Assembly: GCA_965262015.1 (NCBI GenBank)
Contig: OZ253494.1
Coordinates: 1,178,001 to 1,242,000, forward strand
From: G965262015 sp965262015
GTDB lineage: Bacteria > Spirochaetota > Leptospiria > Turneriellales > CBDBES01
Reading direction: 5' to 3'
DNA length: 64,000 bases
Both the position numbers and the translations under genes were made by a program. The notes beneath the pieces were generated by a model. The model was not told the DNA's origin. It saw only the letters and a list, made by a program, of their open reading frames with translations, and made no database searches. Shown here piece by piece: positions 45,223-54,216 of the stretch (its first letter is position 1; each line of letters opens with the position of its first letter).

Positions 45223-46614
45223 TTACGGTAGCTTCTTTCTGATAAATTTTTTGTTTGCATAGTTGATTGCTTCTTGCAATTGTTTATCTAATTCTAAATC
45301 AAATATTGGCCTTTTCTCTTTGTTGGCAATGAGCAACTCGCTTTTTAGTAGAGACTTTACAGAAAAATCACTTAGTTTTTGAAAGCCATTTTCTTTAAGT
45401 AGTCTTTTAAGGGCTTTCACGTTTGTCTGACTATATTTATTATGTTTATTAGCAAATTTTTTGATTAGTTGGCTGTCTTTCACAGATGGATACAAGCGTT
45501 TGTCTTGCTTTGTGAATGCATAGGCATCTACTTTAATATCTGGCTTAATACCTTTTTTATGAATAGATACACCAGACGGTGTATAGTATTTTTGTATCGT
45601 CAAAGCAATGGCTGTTTTGTAACGCAAAGGAATCACACTCTGTACTGATCCCTTCCCAAAAGTTTTTGTCCCAATGAAGATGCCTCTCTTATGATCCTTA
45701 AGTGCACCTGTTACAATCTCGCTAGCTGAAGCAGAACCTTGATTCGCTAGAATAATTATGGGAATGTTGGGTAAGATCGTATTTTCTGGATCAGCACGAA
45801 AAATTTTATTCCGTTTAGTATTACGCCCTTTGGTTGAGACTAATACACCCTTAGAAATAAATAAGTTTGCTATCTTGCACGCCGAATCTAAGAGTCCACC
45901 TGGGTTCCATCGTAGATCCAGAATAAGTACTTTTATATTTTGTTTTTTATATTCTACTAATACTTTTTTTAACTCTTTGTGAGCTGACTGGGAAAATTGT
46001 TTTAATTTCACATAACCAATTGGACTTGATGGTATGATGGTATTTTCTACTACTTGGATATGTATAATTGCACGAATGATATCAAAGTACAGCACTTCAT
46101 TAATGCCGTTTCTTGCTATTCCAATATTAATGGATGTTCCAGGTACCCCCCTCATGAGACCAACTGCCTGCGAGAGATTCATATTTTTTGTTTCCTTTTT
46201 ATCAATATAAACAATTTTATCTCCGGGTTCTATACCAGCACGCATCGCAGGAGTACCATCTATAGGAGAGATAATTGTTAGTTGTTTTTCTTGCACTGTT
46301 ACTTCAAGCCCCAACCCACCAAATTTACCTCGAGTCTCAACCTTGAGTGCTTCTAACTCTTCACTTGTCATAAATCGTGTGTGAGGATCCTCAAGAGATT
46401 CTACCATCCCTTTTATGGCACCATGCCAAACTTTATGGGTAGTTATATCATCTACATAGTCGTTTTTAATATGATGTAAAGTCTGATGGAATATTTCATT
46501 AAGCGCTTCTTCAGAAAGCTTATGCTTATTCTCTTTATGTCTAATTTGTGCCCATGTACCAAAGATAATACACGTGAGACCTATAATGGCAGTTAAAAAT
46601 TTATTTATCCTCAT
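45223..46614 (-). CDS. ctpA: C-terminal processing peptidase (S41 family)
   Basis: Periplasmic serine protease acting on C-terminal tails or damaged proteins. The 463-aa protein has an N-terminal membrane segment (8-22), a PDZ domain ('GGLGLEVTVQ', 'IDGTPAMRAGIEPGDKI', about 95-170), 'LDLRWNPGGLLDSA', the catalytic serine in 'NQGSASASEIVTGAL', and the lysine base in 'GTKTFGKGSVQSV'. The C-terminal 80 residues are lysine-rich. A free-standing gene: the neighbour downstream converges and the gap upstream is about 400 bases. Confidence 0.93.
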   Translation of the reverse strand: MRINKFLTAIIGLTCIIFGTWAQIRHKENKHKLSEEALNEIFHQTLHHIKNDYVDDITTHKVWHGAIKGMVESLEDPHTRFMTSEELEALKVETRGKFGGLGLEVTVQEKQLTIISPIDGTPAMRAGIEPGDKIVYIDKKETKNMNLSQAVGLMRGVPGTSINIGIARNGINEVLYFDIIRAIIHIQVVENTIIPSSPIGYVKLKQFSQSAHKELKKVLVEYKKQNIKVLILDLRWNPGGLLDSACKIANLFISKGVLVSTKGRNTKRNKIFRADPENTILPNIPIIILANQGSASASEIVTGALKDHKRGIFIGTKTFGKGSVQSVIPLRYKTAIALTIQKYYTPSGVSIHKKGIKPDIKVDAYAFTKQDKRLYPSVKDSQLIKKFANKHNKYSQTNVKALKRLLKENGFQKLSDFSVKSLLKSELLIANKEKRPIFDLELDKQLQEAINYANKKFIRKKLP

Positions 46615-46798
46615 ATGTTATAACCCCCCCTATTGCATATAATATATCCTAGTCAAGAATATTTTATATGGCGTAAGGAAACTTGCAAATATACTGTAGG
46701 TTTGAATAGGCACTACAACAATATTAATTCTAATGTTCTATTATTTGTCACTGAAGAATCAGAGCGACGGAGATAGAGAGCAAGGCCTAAGATAAGAT

Positions 46799-46882
46799 CA
46801 TCATGTGTCGCCTGGTTACATTCCTTTATATCTCTCAGAATTTACCTGGTGGTTTTCATTATGTCAATATAAAAATGGCTAA
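46799..46882 (+). pseudogene. fragment resembling the C-terminus of an IS1595/ISXO2-type transposase
   Basis: A 28-codon stretch ending at a TAA reads 'HHVSPGYIPLYLSEFTWWF', close to the 'HHVSxKHLxxYLxEFxxRxN' block near the end of ISXO2-like DDE transposases. The upstream catalytic core is not recognisable. Twenty bases later the dispersed repeat copy B begins, which could be the element end. Confidence 0.45.
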
Positions 46883-46903
46883 CTTACTAAATACGCTTGG
46901 ATA

Positions 46904-46942
46904 GTTAGCACCAGTTATGGACAACATAGATTTGGTTAGCAG
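46904..46942 (+). repeat. dispersed repeat, copy B
   Basis: Second copy of the element at 24103-24141, with the same 'ACCAGTTATGGACA' core and 'ATAGANNTGGTTA' tail. It lies just after the transposase-like fragment, consistent with the end of an insertion sequence. Confidence 0.55.
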
Positions 46943-47012
46943 TTTCCCCCTTGTAATGATAGCCTACACATGTGATTTCTCGTAGTACAAAATTTAAATA
47001 TATTTTTTTGTT

Positions 47013-47633
47013 CTAGTTGTCTTCTGAATTTCTTTTGTTGTGGAATTTCGCCCAAAAAATTACAGTCAATACTATACTAAATAATAGTATTATGAAGACT
47101 GTATTATATACCTTTAAATAAAATAAAATATTCTCCCAATTATTGCCCAGTAGATAACCACCTGCTATAAGTAAAGAACTCCATAGAACAGTGGCCAGGC
47201 TAAAATATAATATAAAGAGAGAAATATGTAGCTGTGACATCCCCGCAACAATAGATATAAAAAAACGGATTCCTCCTGAAAAACGAGAAAAAATAATAAT
47301 AAGCAAATTATGTTTGTAAAATTTTTTTTTAATCTTTTCTATTGCATGATCGATCTTTTGTAAATTCCATATTTTTATCTTGGTAAGAACAAGCATAGCT
47401 ATTTGTTCTCCAAAATAAAACATAGTTACAGCACCTAACACGCTACCAAAATATACAGCACTGTATAGTGTCCAAAATGATATGATGTCTCGTCCATACA
47501 GATATCCACCAAAAATGATGACAGTATCTCCAGGGAAAGGAGGGAATATGTTCTCGGTAAACGCACTAATAAAGAAGACTATCCAGTACATAGGTTCGCT
47601 TAAACCATACTCTATAAGCTTACTAACTGCCAT
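47013..47633 (-). CDS. DedA family membrane protein
   Basis: A 206-aa membrane protein with the VTT/SNARE-associated (DedA) pattern: 'AFTENIFPPFPGDTVII' (acidic residue and the conserved proline-glycine turn), 'LGAVTMFYFGEQIA', and 'FSRFSGGIRFFISIVAG' with the essential arginine, followed by 'GYLLGNNWENI'. DedA proteins are thought to move lipids such as undecaprenyl phosphate or phosphatidylethanolamine across the membrane. Its start overlaps the uvrA end by 11 bases, so it is translated after uvrA. Confidence 0.9.
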   Translation of the reverse strand: MAVSKLIEYGLSEPMYWIVFFISAFTENIFPPFPGDTVIIFGGYLYGRDIISFWTLYSAVYFGSVLGAVTMFYFGEQIAMLVLTKIKIWNLQKIDHAIEKIKKKFYKHNLLIIIFSRFSGGIRFFISIVAGMSQLHISLFILYFSLATVLWSSLLIAGGYLLGNNWENILFYLKVYNTVFIILLFSIVLTVIFWAKFHNKRNSEDN

Positions 47634-50457
47634 TTTTTAATAACCACTTTTTAAGAAACTGGCCAGTAAGAGAGAGAGCATTATTTGCCACATTGTCTGG
47701 AGTACCTTCTGCTACTATCTGTCCTCCATTTTTGCCTCCACTGGGTCCTAAATCAATGATCCAATCTGCTGTTTTGATTACGTCCATATTATGTTCAATA
47801 ATAACAACAGTATTCTTATTATCAACAAAGCGGTGTAATATAGCTAACAGCTTTTTGATGTCATCAAAGTGTAGCCCTGTTGTAGGTTCATCTAAAATAT
47901 AAATAGTCTTTTTAATGGAATTTTTAGATAACTCTTTAGCTAATTTTACACGTTGTGCCTCTCCACCAGATAAACTGGGTGCAGGTTGACCAATTTTAAT
48001 GTATCCCATACCAACATCATACAGAGATTGTAATTTTGCCTCTAATTGTGGTATATTCTTAAAAAAAGATAAAGCTTCTTCAACTGACATTTCTAAAACT
48101 TCAAAAATATTTTTCCCCTTATAAGTAACCTCTAAGGTTTCATAATTATAACGTTTACCATGACATGTTTCACATGCCACATAAACATCCGGTAAAAAAT
48201 GCATCTCTATTTTTTTTGTACCATCACCCTGACAGTCTTCACAACGACCACCACGTACATTAAAAGAAAACCTGCCTACCTTATATCCCCGGGCTTGGCT
48301 CGCAGGGAGGTTGGCAAATAGTTCACGAATAAATGAGAAGGCATCTGTATACGTTGCTGGATTAGATCGAGATGTTCTACCAAGGGGGCTTTGATCAATA
48401 TAAATCATTCTATCTAGATACTCTGTTCCTCGTATGGTTGTATATTTTCCTGGTAAAAGATAACTAGGATTAAAATAGTTATGTAAGGCTTTGTATAAAA
48501 TCTCATGTACTAATGTGCTTTTACCACTACCTGAAATACCCGTAACACAAACAAACTGTTCTAAAGGTATACAAACATCAATGTTATGCAAATTATTTTC
48601 TTCAGCACCTATAACAGCCAGATATTTTTGGTCTGTAATGTCTCGCTTGGTAGGAACAGGAATAGTTATTTTACCAGATAAATATTGACCGGTCAGAGAT
48701 TCTTTATTGGTAAGCAGGGAAGGATAATCACCATTATGGATCACATAACCACCATGTTGCCCTGCACCAACACCAATATCTATAATATGGTCGGCCATCT
48801 CTATGGTCTCTTCATCATGTTCAACCACCAATACGGTGTTGCCAATGTCACATAAACTACGTAAAGTTTTAATCAAGCGGGCATTATCACTTTGATGTAA
48901 GCCAATAGACGGCTCATCCAGTATATACAAGACTCCAACCAAAGCTGAACCAATTTGTGTAGCCAATCGTATTCTTTGAAATTCACCTCCAGACAGAGTA
49001 CTGCTCATTCTATCTAGAGTAAGGTAGCCCACCCCAACATTATTTAAAAAGTGAAGACGACTTTTAATTTCTTTTAAAGCTTGTTTTATAATGATCTGTT
49101 CTTTGTCTGTGAGTTGTATGTCCTCCATAAAATCATAGATATCTTCAATACTTAGATGTGTAAGATCAGCTATGTTTTTACCCTGGATATGTATGTTTAA
49201 GGCATATGGTATGAGTCTTTCACCATGGCATTTTGGACAAGGCATAAATACCATATATTGCTCCATTCTCTTCCGATAAAAATCAGAGACGCTATTATAT
49301 CTCTTACGCAAATAGGGTATCAAGCCCATAAATGAAAGGTCTTTCTCATGTAGCGATTTGTTTTTATTTTGGATACCATACAAAATGATATCACGAATTT
49401 TTTGGTCTAATAAATACCAAGGTGTATCTAGATCTATATTGTGCTGTGTAGATAAAACATGTAAAAGAAGCTTGTAGGATTTGTACAAAGTAGGTGTCCA
49501 CTTAATATTAATAAAGGGATGTTCCTTGAGATTCGCTTTCGGTGCACTTATTACTAGCTCGGGATGAAACTCTAGAGACGCACCAATACCAATACAAGAG
49601 ATACAAGCTCCTTCTGGGGAATTAAAGGAAAAATGCTGGTGGGTGATCTCTGGGAAAGAAATATCACATTGATGACATGATAATTTCGTAGAAAAATATT
49701 TAATCTGTTCTTTTGCCAACGTATCATGAGTGGATTGGTAGCTAATAATAGCTTGTCCCTGACCTTTTCGTAAAGCTAATTCCATAGAATCAGCTAGCCT
49801 AGTCCGATTCTCTTTATAAGAATCTGGGGTAAGTGTTAAACGATCAATTACCAATTCAATAGTATGTTTATGTGTTTTAGCAAGTGGAGATACCTCTTCT
49901 ATACGAGATATTGTACCATCAACTCTTACACGTAAAAATCCTTCCCGTAACAAAGCATGTAGTAGATCTTTATGTGTCCCTTTTTTAAGTTTAACTATTG
50001 GCGATAAAACTTGTAGTGTGATATCATCTTTCTGGATGATTACTTTTACCTGTGCCATAATGCGATCTATGCTCTGTGCCTCCACAGGGGTTTTACATTC
50101 TGGACATCTTGCTTTGCCAATCCTAGCAAACATAATACGAAGAAAATCATATATTTCTGTGATAGTACCTACTGTCGAACGAGGGTTGTGATGAGTGGTT
50201 TTTTGTTCAATAGAAATCGCAGGAGAGAGCCCTTCAATGCTTTCTACTTCTGGCTTATCTAGTTTCCCCAAAAATTGCCTGGCATAAGAAGATAAAGACT
50301 CCATATAACGTCTCTGTGCCTCTGCATAAATTGTACCAAAAGCCAGCGTACTTTTACCACTACCTGAAATACCTGTGATAACAACTAGTTTATCCCGTGG
50401 GATATCTAAATTAATATCTTTCAGGTTATGTTTAGAAGCTTTTACAATACGAATCAT
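47623..50457 (-). CDS. uvrA: excinuclease ABC subunit A
   Basis: Damage-recognition ATPase of nucleotide excision repair. The 944-aa protein has two split ABC domains: Walker A 'GISGSGKSTLAFGT' and 'GISGSGKSTLVHEILY' (shown in part), signatures 'LSGGEFQRIRLA' and 'LSGGEAQRVKLA', Walker B 'LYILDEPSIGLHQ' and 'YILDEPTTGLH'. The zinc modules are 'CHQCDISF' with 'CISCIGIG' and 'CEDCQGDG' with 'CETCHGKRY'. I placed the start at the ATG 50457, because the frame's earlier start is a TTG and homologues begin here. The start lies 26 bases inside the 3' end of purB. UvrB and UvrC are not in the window. Confidence 0.97.
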   Translation of the reverse strand: MIRIVKASKHNLKDINLDIPRDKLVVITGISGSGKSTLAFGTIYAEAQRRYMESLSSYARQFLGKLDKPEVESIEGLSPAISIEQKTTHHNPRSTVGTITEIYDFLRIMFARIGKARCPECKTPVEAQSIDRIMAQVKVIIQKDDITLQVLSPIVKLKKGTHKDLLHALLREGFLRVRVDGTISRIEEVSPLAKTHKHTIELVIDRLTLTPDSYKENRTRLADSMELALRKGQGQAIISYQSTHDTLAKEQIKYFSTKLSCHQCDISFPEITHQHFSFNSPEGACISCIGIGASLEFHPELVISAPKANLKEHPFINIKWTPTLYKSYKLLLHVLSTQHNIDLDTPWYLLDQKIRDIILYGIQNKNKSLHEKDLSFMGLIPYLRKRYNSVSDFYRKRMEQYMVFMPCPKCHGERLIPYALNIHIQGKNIADLTHLSIEDIYDFMEDIQLTDKEQIIIKQALKEIKSRLHFLNNVGVGYLTLDRMSSTLSGGEFQRIRLATQIGSALVGVLYILDEPSIGLHQSDNARLIKTLRSLCDIGNTVLVVEHDEETIEMADHIIDIGVGAGQHGGYVIHNGDYPSLLTNKESLTGQYLSGKITIPVPTKRDITDQKYLAVIGAEENNLHNIDVCIPLEQFVCVTGISGSGKSTLVHEILYKALHNYFNPSYLLPGKYTTIRGTEYLDRMIYIDQSPLGRTSRSNPATYTDAFSFIRELFANLPASQARGYKVGRFSFNVRGGRCEDCQGDGTKKIEMHFLPDVYVACETCHGKRYNYETLEVTYKGKNIFEVLEMSVEEALSFFKNIPQLEAKLQSLYDVGMGYIKIGQPAPSLSGGEAQRVKLAKELSKNSIKKTIYILDEPTTGLHFDDIKKLLAILHRFVDNKNTVVIIEHNMDVIKTADWIIDLGPSGGKNGGQIVAEGTPDNVANNALSLTGQFLKKWLLKNGS

Positions 50458-51748
50458 TAACGGATTGGAAGATATGGTCAATATTAGTTAAAAAATCTTT
50501 AGCATCAAATACTTTATCCCATTGTTTTTCTGATATTTGGCTTAATGCGGGATGCTGTCGCAATTGGTCTGGGAAATAAGTGTTTTTGGGATCATCCCAT
50601 ACCTGCATGGCTAAACTTTGGACTATATCATAAGCTTTTTCTCGTGTAATTTGTAACTCTTCTGTGATGAGCAATAAAGCCCTGGAAGAATAAATTAATC
50701 CTCGTGTTTTGTTTAGTACCTCTTTACTATTTCTTTCAGATACATAAAGATTTCTTATAACAAAATCAAGTTTAATATACATGTATTCGATGAGAGACAG
50801 GGCATCAGGAAATAGAATTCTTTCTGCAGAAGAATGGGATATGTCTCTTTCATGCCACAATAAAACGTTATCCATTCCACTTGATGCATAACCTGTTAAG
50901 ATCCGAGCTAAACCACATATTCTTTCACATAAAATAGGATTTTTTTTATGAGGCATAGCACTAGAACCTTTTTGATGTGCCTGAAAAGGCTCTTGTACTT
51001 CTCCACTTTCTGTTTTTTGTAATAAACGAATTTCTTGTGCTAGTCTAGCAAGGCCTTGTCCTGCTAGGGCAATTGCATTCAATAAATTAGCATGTCTATC
51101 TCTAGGGATTACCTGTGTACTTATTGGCTCTGGCTGAAGGGATAGCTTTTCTAAAACAAATTTTTCTAAATCAGTAGGTACCTGTGAATAAGTGCCTACT
51201 GCACCTGATATTTTACCGTAAGCTATCTCATTAAAGGCATCAACTAATCTAGTATAATTGCGGAAGCCTTCTGCATAAAAACCTAAGAGTTTAATTCCTA
51301 AGGTTGTTGGTTCAGCGTGTATGCCATGTGTACGTCCCACTACAATAACATTCTTATGTTGCTCAGCCTGTTTGTGCAAATTATTTAAAAACGTCTTACA
51401 GGCACTTATAATAAGTTTAGAACTCTCTATGATAATACATGACGTGGCAGTATCTACTACATCCGAAGAGGTAAGCCCAAAATGTACATAGCGAGACGAA
51501 GTTCCAATATTCTCTGCCATATTTGTTAAAAAAGCTAGAACATCATGATGAATCTCACTTTCTATTTCTTGAATACGCTCTACATTAAAACTAGTTTTTT
51601 TTTGAATGGCATCCCAATCATTTTGTGGAATCTTACCTTGATTAAACCAGTATTCACAGGCACCTAATTCTATCTTTTCCCACACAGAAAATTTATACTG
51701 TAAAGACCATAAGTCTCTCATCTTTGTAGTAGAATATCGATTAAGCAT
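50432..51748 (-). CDS. purB: adenylosuccinate lyase
   Basis: Cleaves SAICAR and adenylosuccinate in purine synthesis. The 438-aa protein shows the fumarase/aspartase-superfamily blocks 'HFGLTSSDVVDTA', 'GRTHGIHAEPTTLG' and the signature 'GSSAMPHKKNPILCER' with the catalytic serine, followed by 'WHERDISHSSAER'. It is in the ~430-aa short PurB group (as in Bacillus) rather than the E. coli type. The start is set at the ATG 51748; a TTG two codons earlier is also in frame. Its 3' end overlaps uvrA. Confidence 0.95.
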   Translation of the reverse strand: MLNRYSTTKMRDLWSLQYKFSVWEKIELGACEYWFNQGKIPQNDWDAIQKKTSFNVERIQEIESEIHHDVLAFLTNMAENIGTSSRYVHFGLTSSDVVDTATSCIIIESSKLIISACKTFLNNLHKQAEQHKNVIVVGRTHGIHAEPTTLGIKLLGFYAEGFRNYTRLVDAFNEIAYGKISGAVGTYSQVPTDLEKFVLEKLSLQPEPISTQVIPRDRHANLLNAIALAGQGLARLAQEIRLLQKTESGEVQEPFQAHQKGSSAMPHKKNPILCERICGLARILTGYASSGMDNVLLWHERDISHSSAERILFPDALSLIEYMYIKLDFVIRNLYVSERNSKEVLNKTRGLIYSSRALLLITEELQITREKAYDIVQSLAMQVWDDPKNTYFPDQLRQHPALSQISEKQWDKVFDAKDFLTNIDHIFQSVNDSYCKSF

Positions 51749-51831
51749 GATCAATAACCAGCGGTAACGGATGGGTGTTTATTCATCCACAATTAGTAAT
51801 TACAATGAGATGAAGGAATAGTAGTAAGGAC

Positions 51832-52173
51832 TTACCCAATAGCTTGGTTACCCTTTTCACCGGTACGTATACGTATGCATTCTTCCAATGGTTGAATAAA
51901 AATTTTTCCATCACCAATATTTCCCGTCTTTGCAGCAGATACAATGGCTTTAATTGTCTTATCGACAGTCGAATTACTGACAGCAATCTCTATTCTAATT
52001 TTTTTAATAAGATTAATCTCTTCTTTGGAACCACGGTAACTCTCTGTATAACCCTTCTGATCACCAGCACCTAGAGCATTTGTAACGGTTAACTTGCCAA
52101 CACCAGCCTCTAAGAGAGCTTGTTTGACATCTGTTAATTTATGTGGTTGTATTAAAGTAGTAATCAATTTCAT
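51832..52173 (-). CDS. glnB: nitrogen regulatory protein PII
   Basis: Small trimeric sensor of nitrogen and energy that binds ATP/ADP and 2-oxoglutarate and blocks the ammonium transporter. The 113-aa protein aligns without gaps to E. coli GlnB: 'GAGDQKGYTESYRG' in the T-loop, 'AAKTGNIGDGKIFI' in the B-loop and 'IRIRTGEKG' in the C-loop. Position 51, the uridylylated Tyr in enterobacteria, is Glu here ('RGSKEEINL'), while Tyr46 is kept. It lies ten bases downstream of amt on the same strand, the usual amt-glnK pairing, so GlnK would be an equally good name. Confidence 0.95.
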   Translation of the reverse strand: MKLITTLIQPHKLTDVKQALLEAGVGKLTVTNALGAGDQKGYTESYRGSKEEINLIKKIRIEIAVSNSTVDKTIKAIVSAAKTGNIGDGKIFIQPLEECIRIRTGEKGNQAIG

Positions 52174-52183
52174 AAAAACCTCA

Positions 52184-53500
52184 CTATTCAGTCATAAATG
52201 TCTGGAAACCAGCATACGCTTCCATACCATGTTCTGAAATATCCAATCCTTTCAGCTCTTCGTCTCTAGAGACACGCAAACCAAGGGTCTTCTTGACAAG
52301 ATAGAAAAAAGTGAAAGCAGAAATAAAACTACACGCACCTATGCTAACAATACCTAATAATTGTACAAGAACAGTATGTGATGGCTCTGAACCAAACAAC
52401 GCAACAGCAAGTGTACCCCATACCCCACAAGTAAGATGTACCGAGATAGCCCCAACAGGGTCGTCTATTCGCAGTTTATCTAATGCTAGTATGGAAACAA
52501 CAACTAATGCCCCAGCAAAAAGACCAATAATCACAGCATTCAAAGGGGTTACTATATCAGCAGAAGCCGTAATACCAACCAAACCAGCTAAAGCACCATT
52601 CAACGACATAGAAAGGTCAGGCATGCCAGTAATGATCTTCGCTATAATAGTGCTTGCGATAACTCCTGCCGTTGCTGCCAGTGTTGTATTCACCAACACC
52701 AAAGAAATTAGTTTGGGATCAGCAGATAAAACGGACCCACCATTAAAACCAAACCAACCAAACCACAGAAGGAAGGCTCCCATAGTAACTAAAGGCATAC
52801 TATGGCCATAAATAGGACGGGAAGCACCACTTGGTAAATATTTACCAAGGCGAGGCCCCAATAGAAGGACACCAGCCAAAGCACCCCAACCACCCACAGA
52901 GTGTACAACGGTAGAACCAGCAAAATCATGGAAGTTAAGATTACTTAACCAACCTCCCCCCCATACCCAACTACCACAGAAAGGATAAACAAGAGAAACG
53001 TAAGCAGTAATAACTAGTAAGAAAGAATTGATTTTAATACGTTCAGCAACTGCACCAGAAATAATGGTGGCAGCAGTAGCGGCAAACATGCATTGAAATA
53101 AGAAATCTGTTAAATAAGTATACTTACCCCCTGCATAAGTAGCCAAACCTGCATCACCAAAGCTTAAGAGATTAGACAAACCAAAGCCTGAAAAACCAAG
53201 GATATTAGGGATGATAGAGTTATTAGCAAAATCAGGGTACATCATATTAAAACCTATCAAAGCATAACTAAGTACACCAATAGAGAGGATCATGGTATTT
53301 TTAAATAAAATATTTACGGTGTTTTTTGCTCTTGTTAGGCCTACTTCTAATAAGGCAAAACCTAAATGCATAATAAACACCAACATGGCACATAGCAACA
53401 TCCACATATTCTCTACGATAAAGCTTGTTGGATCAATTTCCGCACCAAGAATATTGGAGGAGAAAGAAATAAGAAAAACAATAAATAAACTAATTTTCAC
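52184..53500 (-). CDS. amt: ammonium transporter
   Basis: Inner-membrane channel for ammonium. The 438-aa protein has a signal-like N-terminus (about 1-19), then eleven hydrophobic segments with the Amt/Rh landmarks: 'GFALLEVGLTRAKN', the Asp region 'FAGSTVVHSVGGWGALAG', 'LLWFGWFGFNGGS', the pore His pair ('VVHSVGG' and 'SVHLTCGVWGTLA'). The start is a GTG at 53500. PII follows after ten bases and would gate it. With glnA at 3467 it completes ammonium capture and assimilation. Confidence 0.95.
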   Translation of the reverse strand: MKISLFIVFLISFSSNILGAEIDPTSFIVENMWMLLCAMLVFIMHLGFALLEVGLTRAKNTVNILFKNTMILSIGVLSYALIGFNMMYPDFANNSIIPNILGFSGFGLSNLLSFGDAGLATYAGGKYTYLTDFLFQCMFAATAATIISGAVAERIKINSFLLVITAYVSLVYPFCGSWVWGGGWLSNLNFHDFAGSTVVHSVGGWGALAGVLLLGPRLGKYLPSGASRPIYGHSMPLVTMGAFLLWFGWFGFNGGSVLSADPKLISLVLVNTTLAATAGVIASTIIAKIITGMPDLSMSLNGALAGLVGITASADIVTPLNAVIIGLFAGALVVVSILALDKLRIDDPVGAISVHLTCGVWGTLAVALFGSEPSHTVLVQLLGIVSIGACSFISAFTFFYLVKKTLGLRVSRDEELKGLDISEHGMEAYAGFQTFMTE

Positions 53501-53741
53501 ATCCCATAATGATATTCATATGTATGGCGTCAATAATTGTAATGCAATATATTGTGAAACCCACTGGAGATACCCCCCTACTTACACAAAGTAGTGGTTT
53601 CTAACAAATAATAATCAAATATACAATTTAACCGCTGTTTATTAAGATATATGGGTGTGTAAACATCACCCAATTGTAATTTTCAAGGATTATGATAATG
53701 AAAACGAAGGCTCGTACTTTACAGTATATTAGCTGATATTT

Positions 53742-53820
53742 TATAAGTAGTATAAAATATGCTATAAGTGATATAAAATATATTATAAGTGGTATAAAGA
53801 TTGTATGAGTGATATACACC
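53742..53820 (+). repeat. 21-bp tandem repeat, about 3.8 units
   Basis: Units TATAAGT-(AG/GA/GG)-TATAAA-ATAT start at 53742, 53763, 53784 and 53804, with lengths 21, 21, 20 and a partial 17. The 21-base period equals two helical turns, so it could present a protein-binding face at regular spacing, but it may be simple AT-rich expansion. Confidence 0.75.
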
Positions 53821-54037
53821 AAATGGTTTCAACCAACCAATATTCATCTTTCCAAGAATACATGACTATAATTTGTCTATTCTTAGTATAAATATCAGTA
53901 TTATATTCAAAACATTCCTGAATGTTTGATATACTGTTATTCTCTACTACACTCTTGGCCAGATCGGCAAACTGCGTTATGTCATCAATTTTTTTATCTC
54001 TATTTTTCTTACAGATATCATTGTAATGATTAAACAT
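53783..54037 (-). CDS. doubtful small hypothetical protein
   Basis: An 84-codon frame from an ATG. The N-terminal 65 residues are polar and look protein-like ('DITQFADLAKSVVENN', 'VMYSWKDEYWLVETIW'), while the end runs into the tandem repeat. There is no ribosome site and no family I recognise. It may be a fragment of an older gene or chance. Confidence 0.2.
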   Translation of the reverse strand: MFNHYNDICKKNRDKKIDDITQFADLAKSVVENNSISNIQECFEYNTDIYTKNRQIIVMYSWKDEYWLVETIWCISLIQSLYHL

Positions 54038-54216
54038 CGCACTTAGAGAAGCATTAGAATCTGCTTATCTTGTCACTCAACACAATAAGCAGGTATTAGA
54101 CGGGGAGTTTATTCTTGAATAATGTGCTTTTAGCGTTATTTTATTGTACCCATATACAGCAAAGTATACTAAATTCTTATTGCAGTTAGAGATATATATT
54201 TACATGTGGAAGTATA

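Larger units (their letters stand above)
46615..47012. other. gene-free stretch with insertion-sequence debris
   Basis: A 398-base gap between ctpA and dedA. It holds a transposase-like fragment (46799-46882) and dispersed repeat copy B (46904-46942). The part next to ctpA should carry its promoter, but no clear box was found. The remainder has stops in all frames. Confidence 0.5.
53501..54216. other. long gene-poor stretch between amt and the DUF262 gene
   Basis: Over 700 bases. Seen here are the amt leader on the minus strand, a 21-bp tandem repeat (53742-53820), a doubtful 84-codon minus frame (53783-54037), and a short plus-strand open stretch (about 54030-54122) reading 'LREALESAYLVTQHNKQVLDG', which looks like the end of a lost gene. 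The mixture suggests decay next to an accessory locus. Confidence 0.5.

Noticed and set aside
53628..53822. A 64-codon hydrophobic minus-strand frame near the amt leader.
   Set aside because: Its hydrophobicity comes from the AT-rich 21-bp repeat read in frame; there is no start signal.
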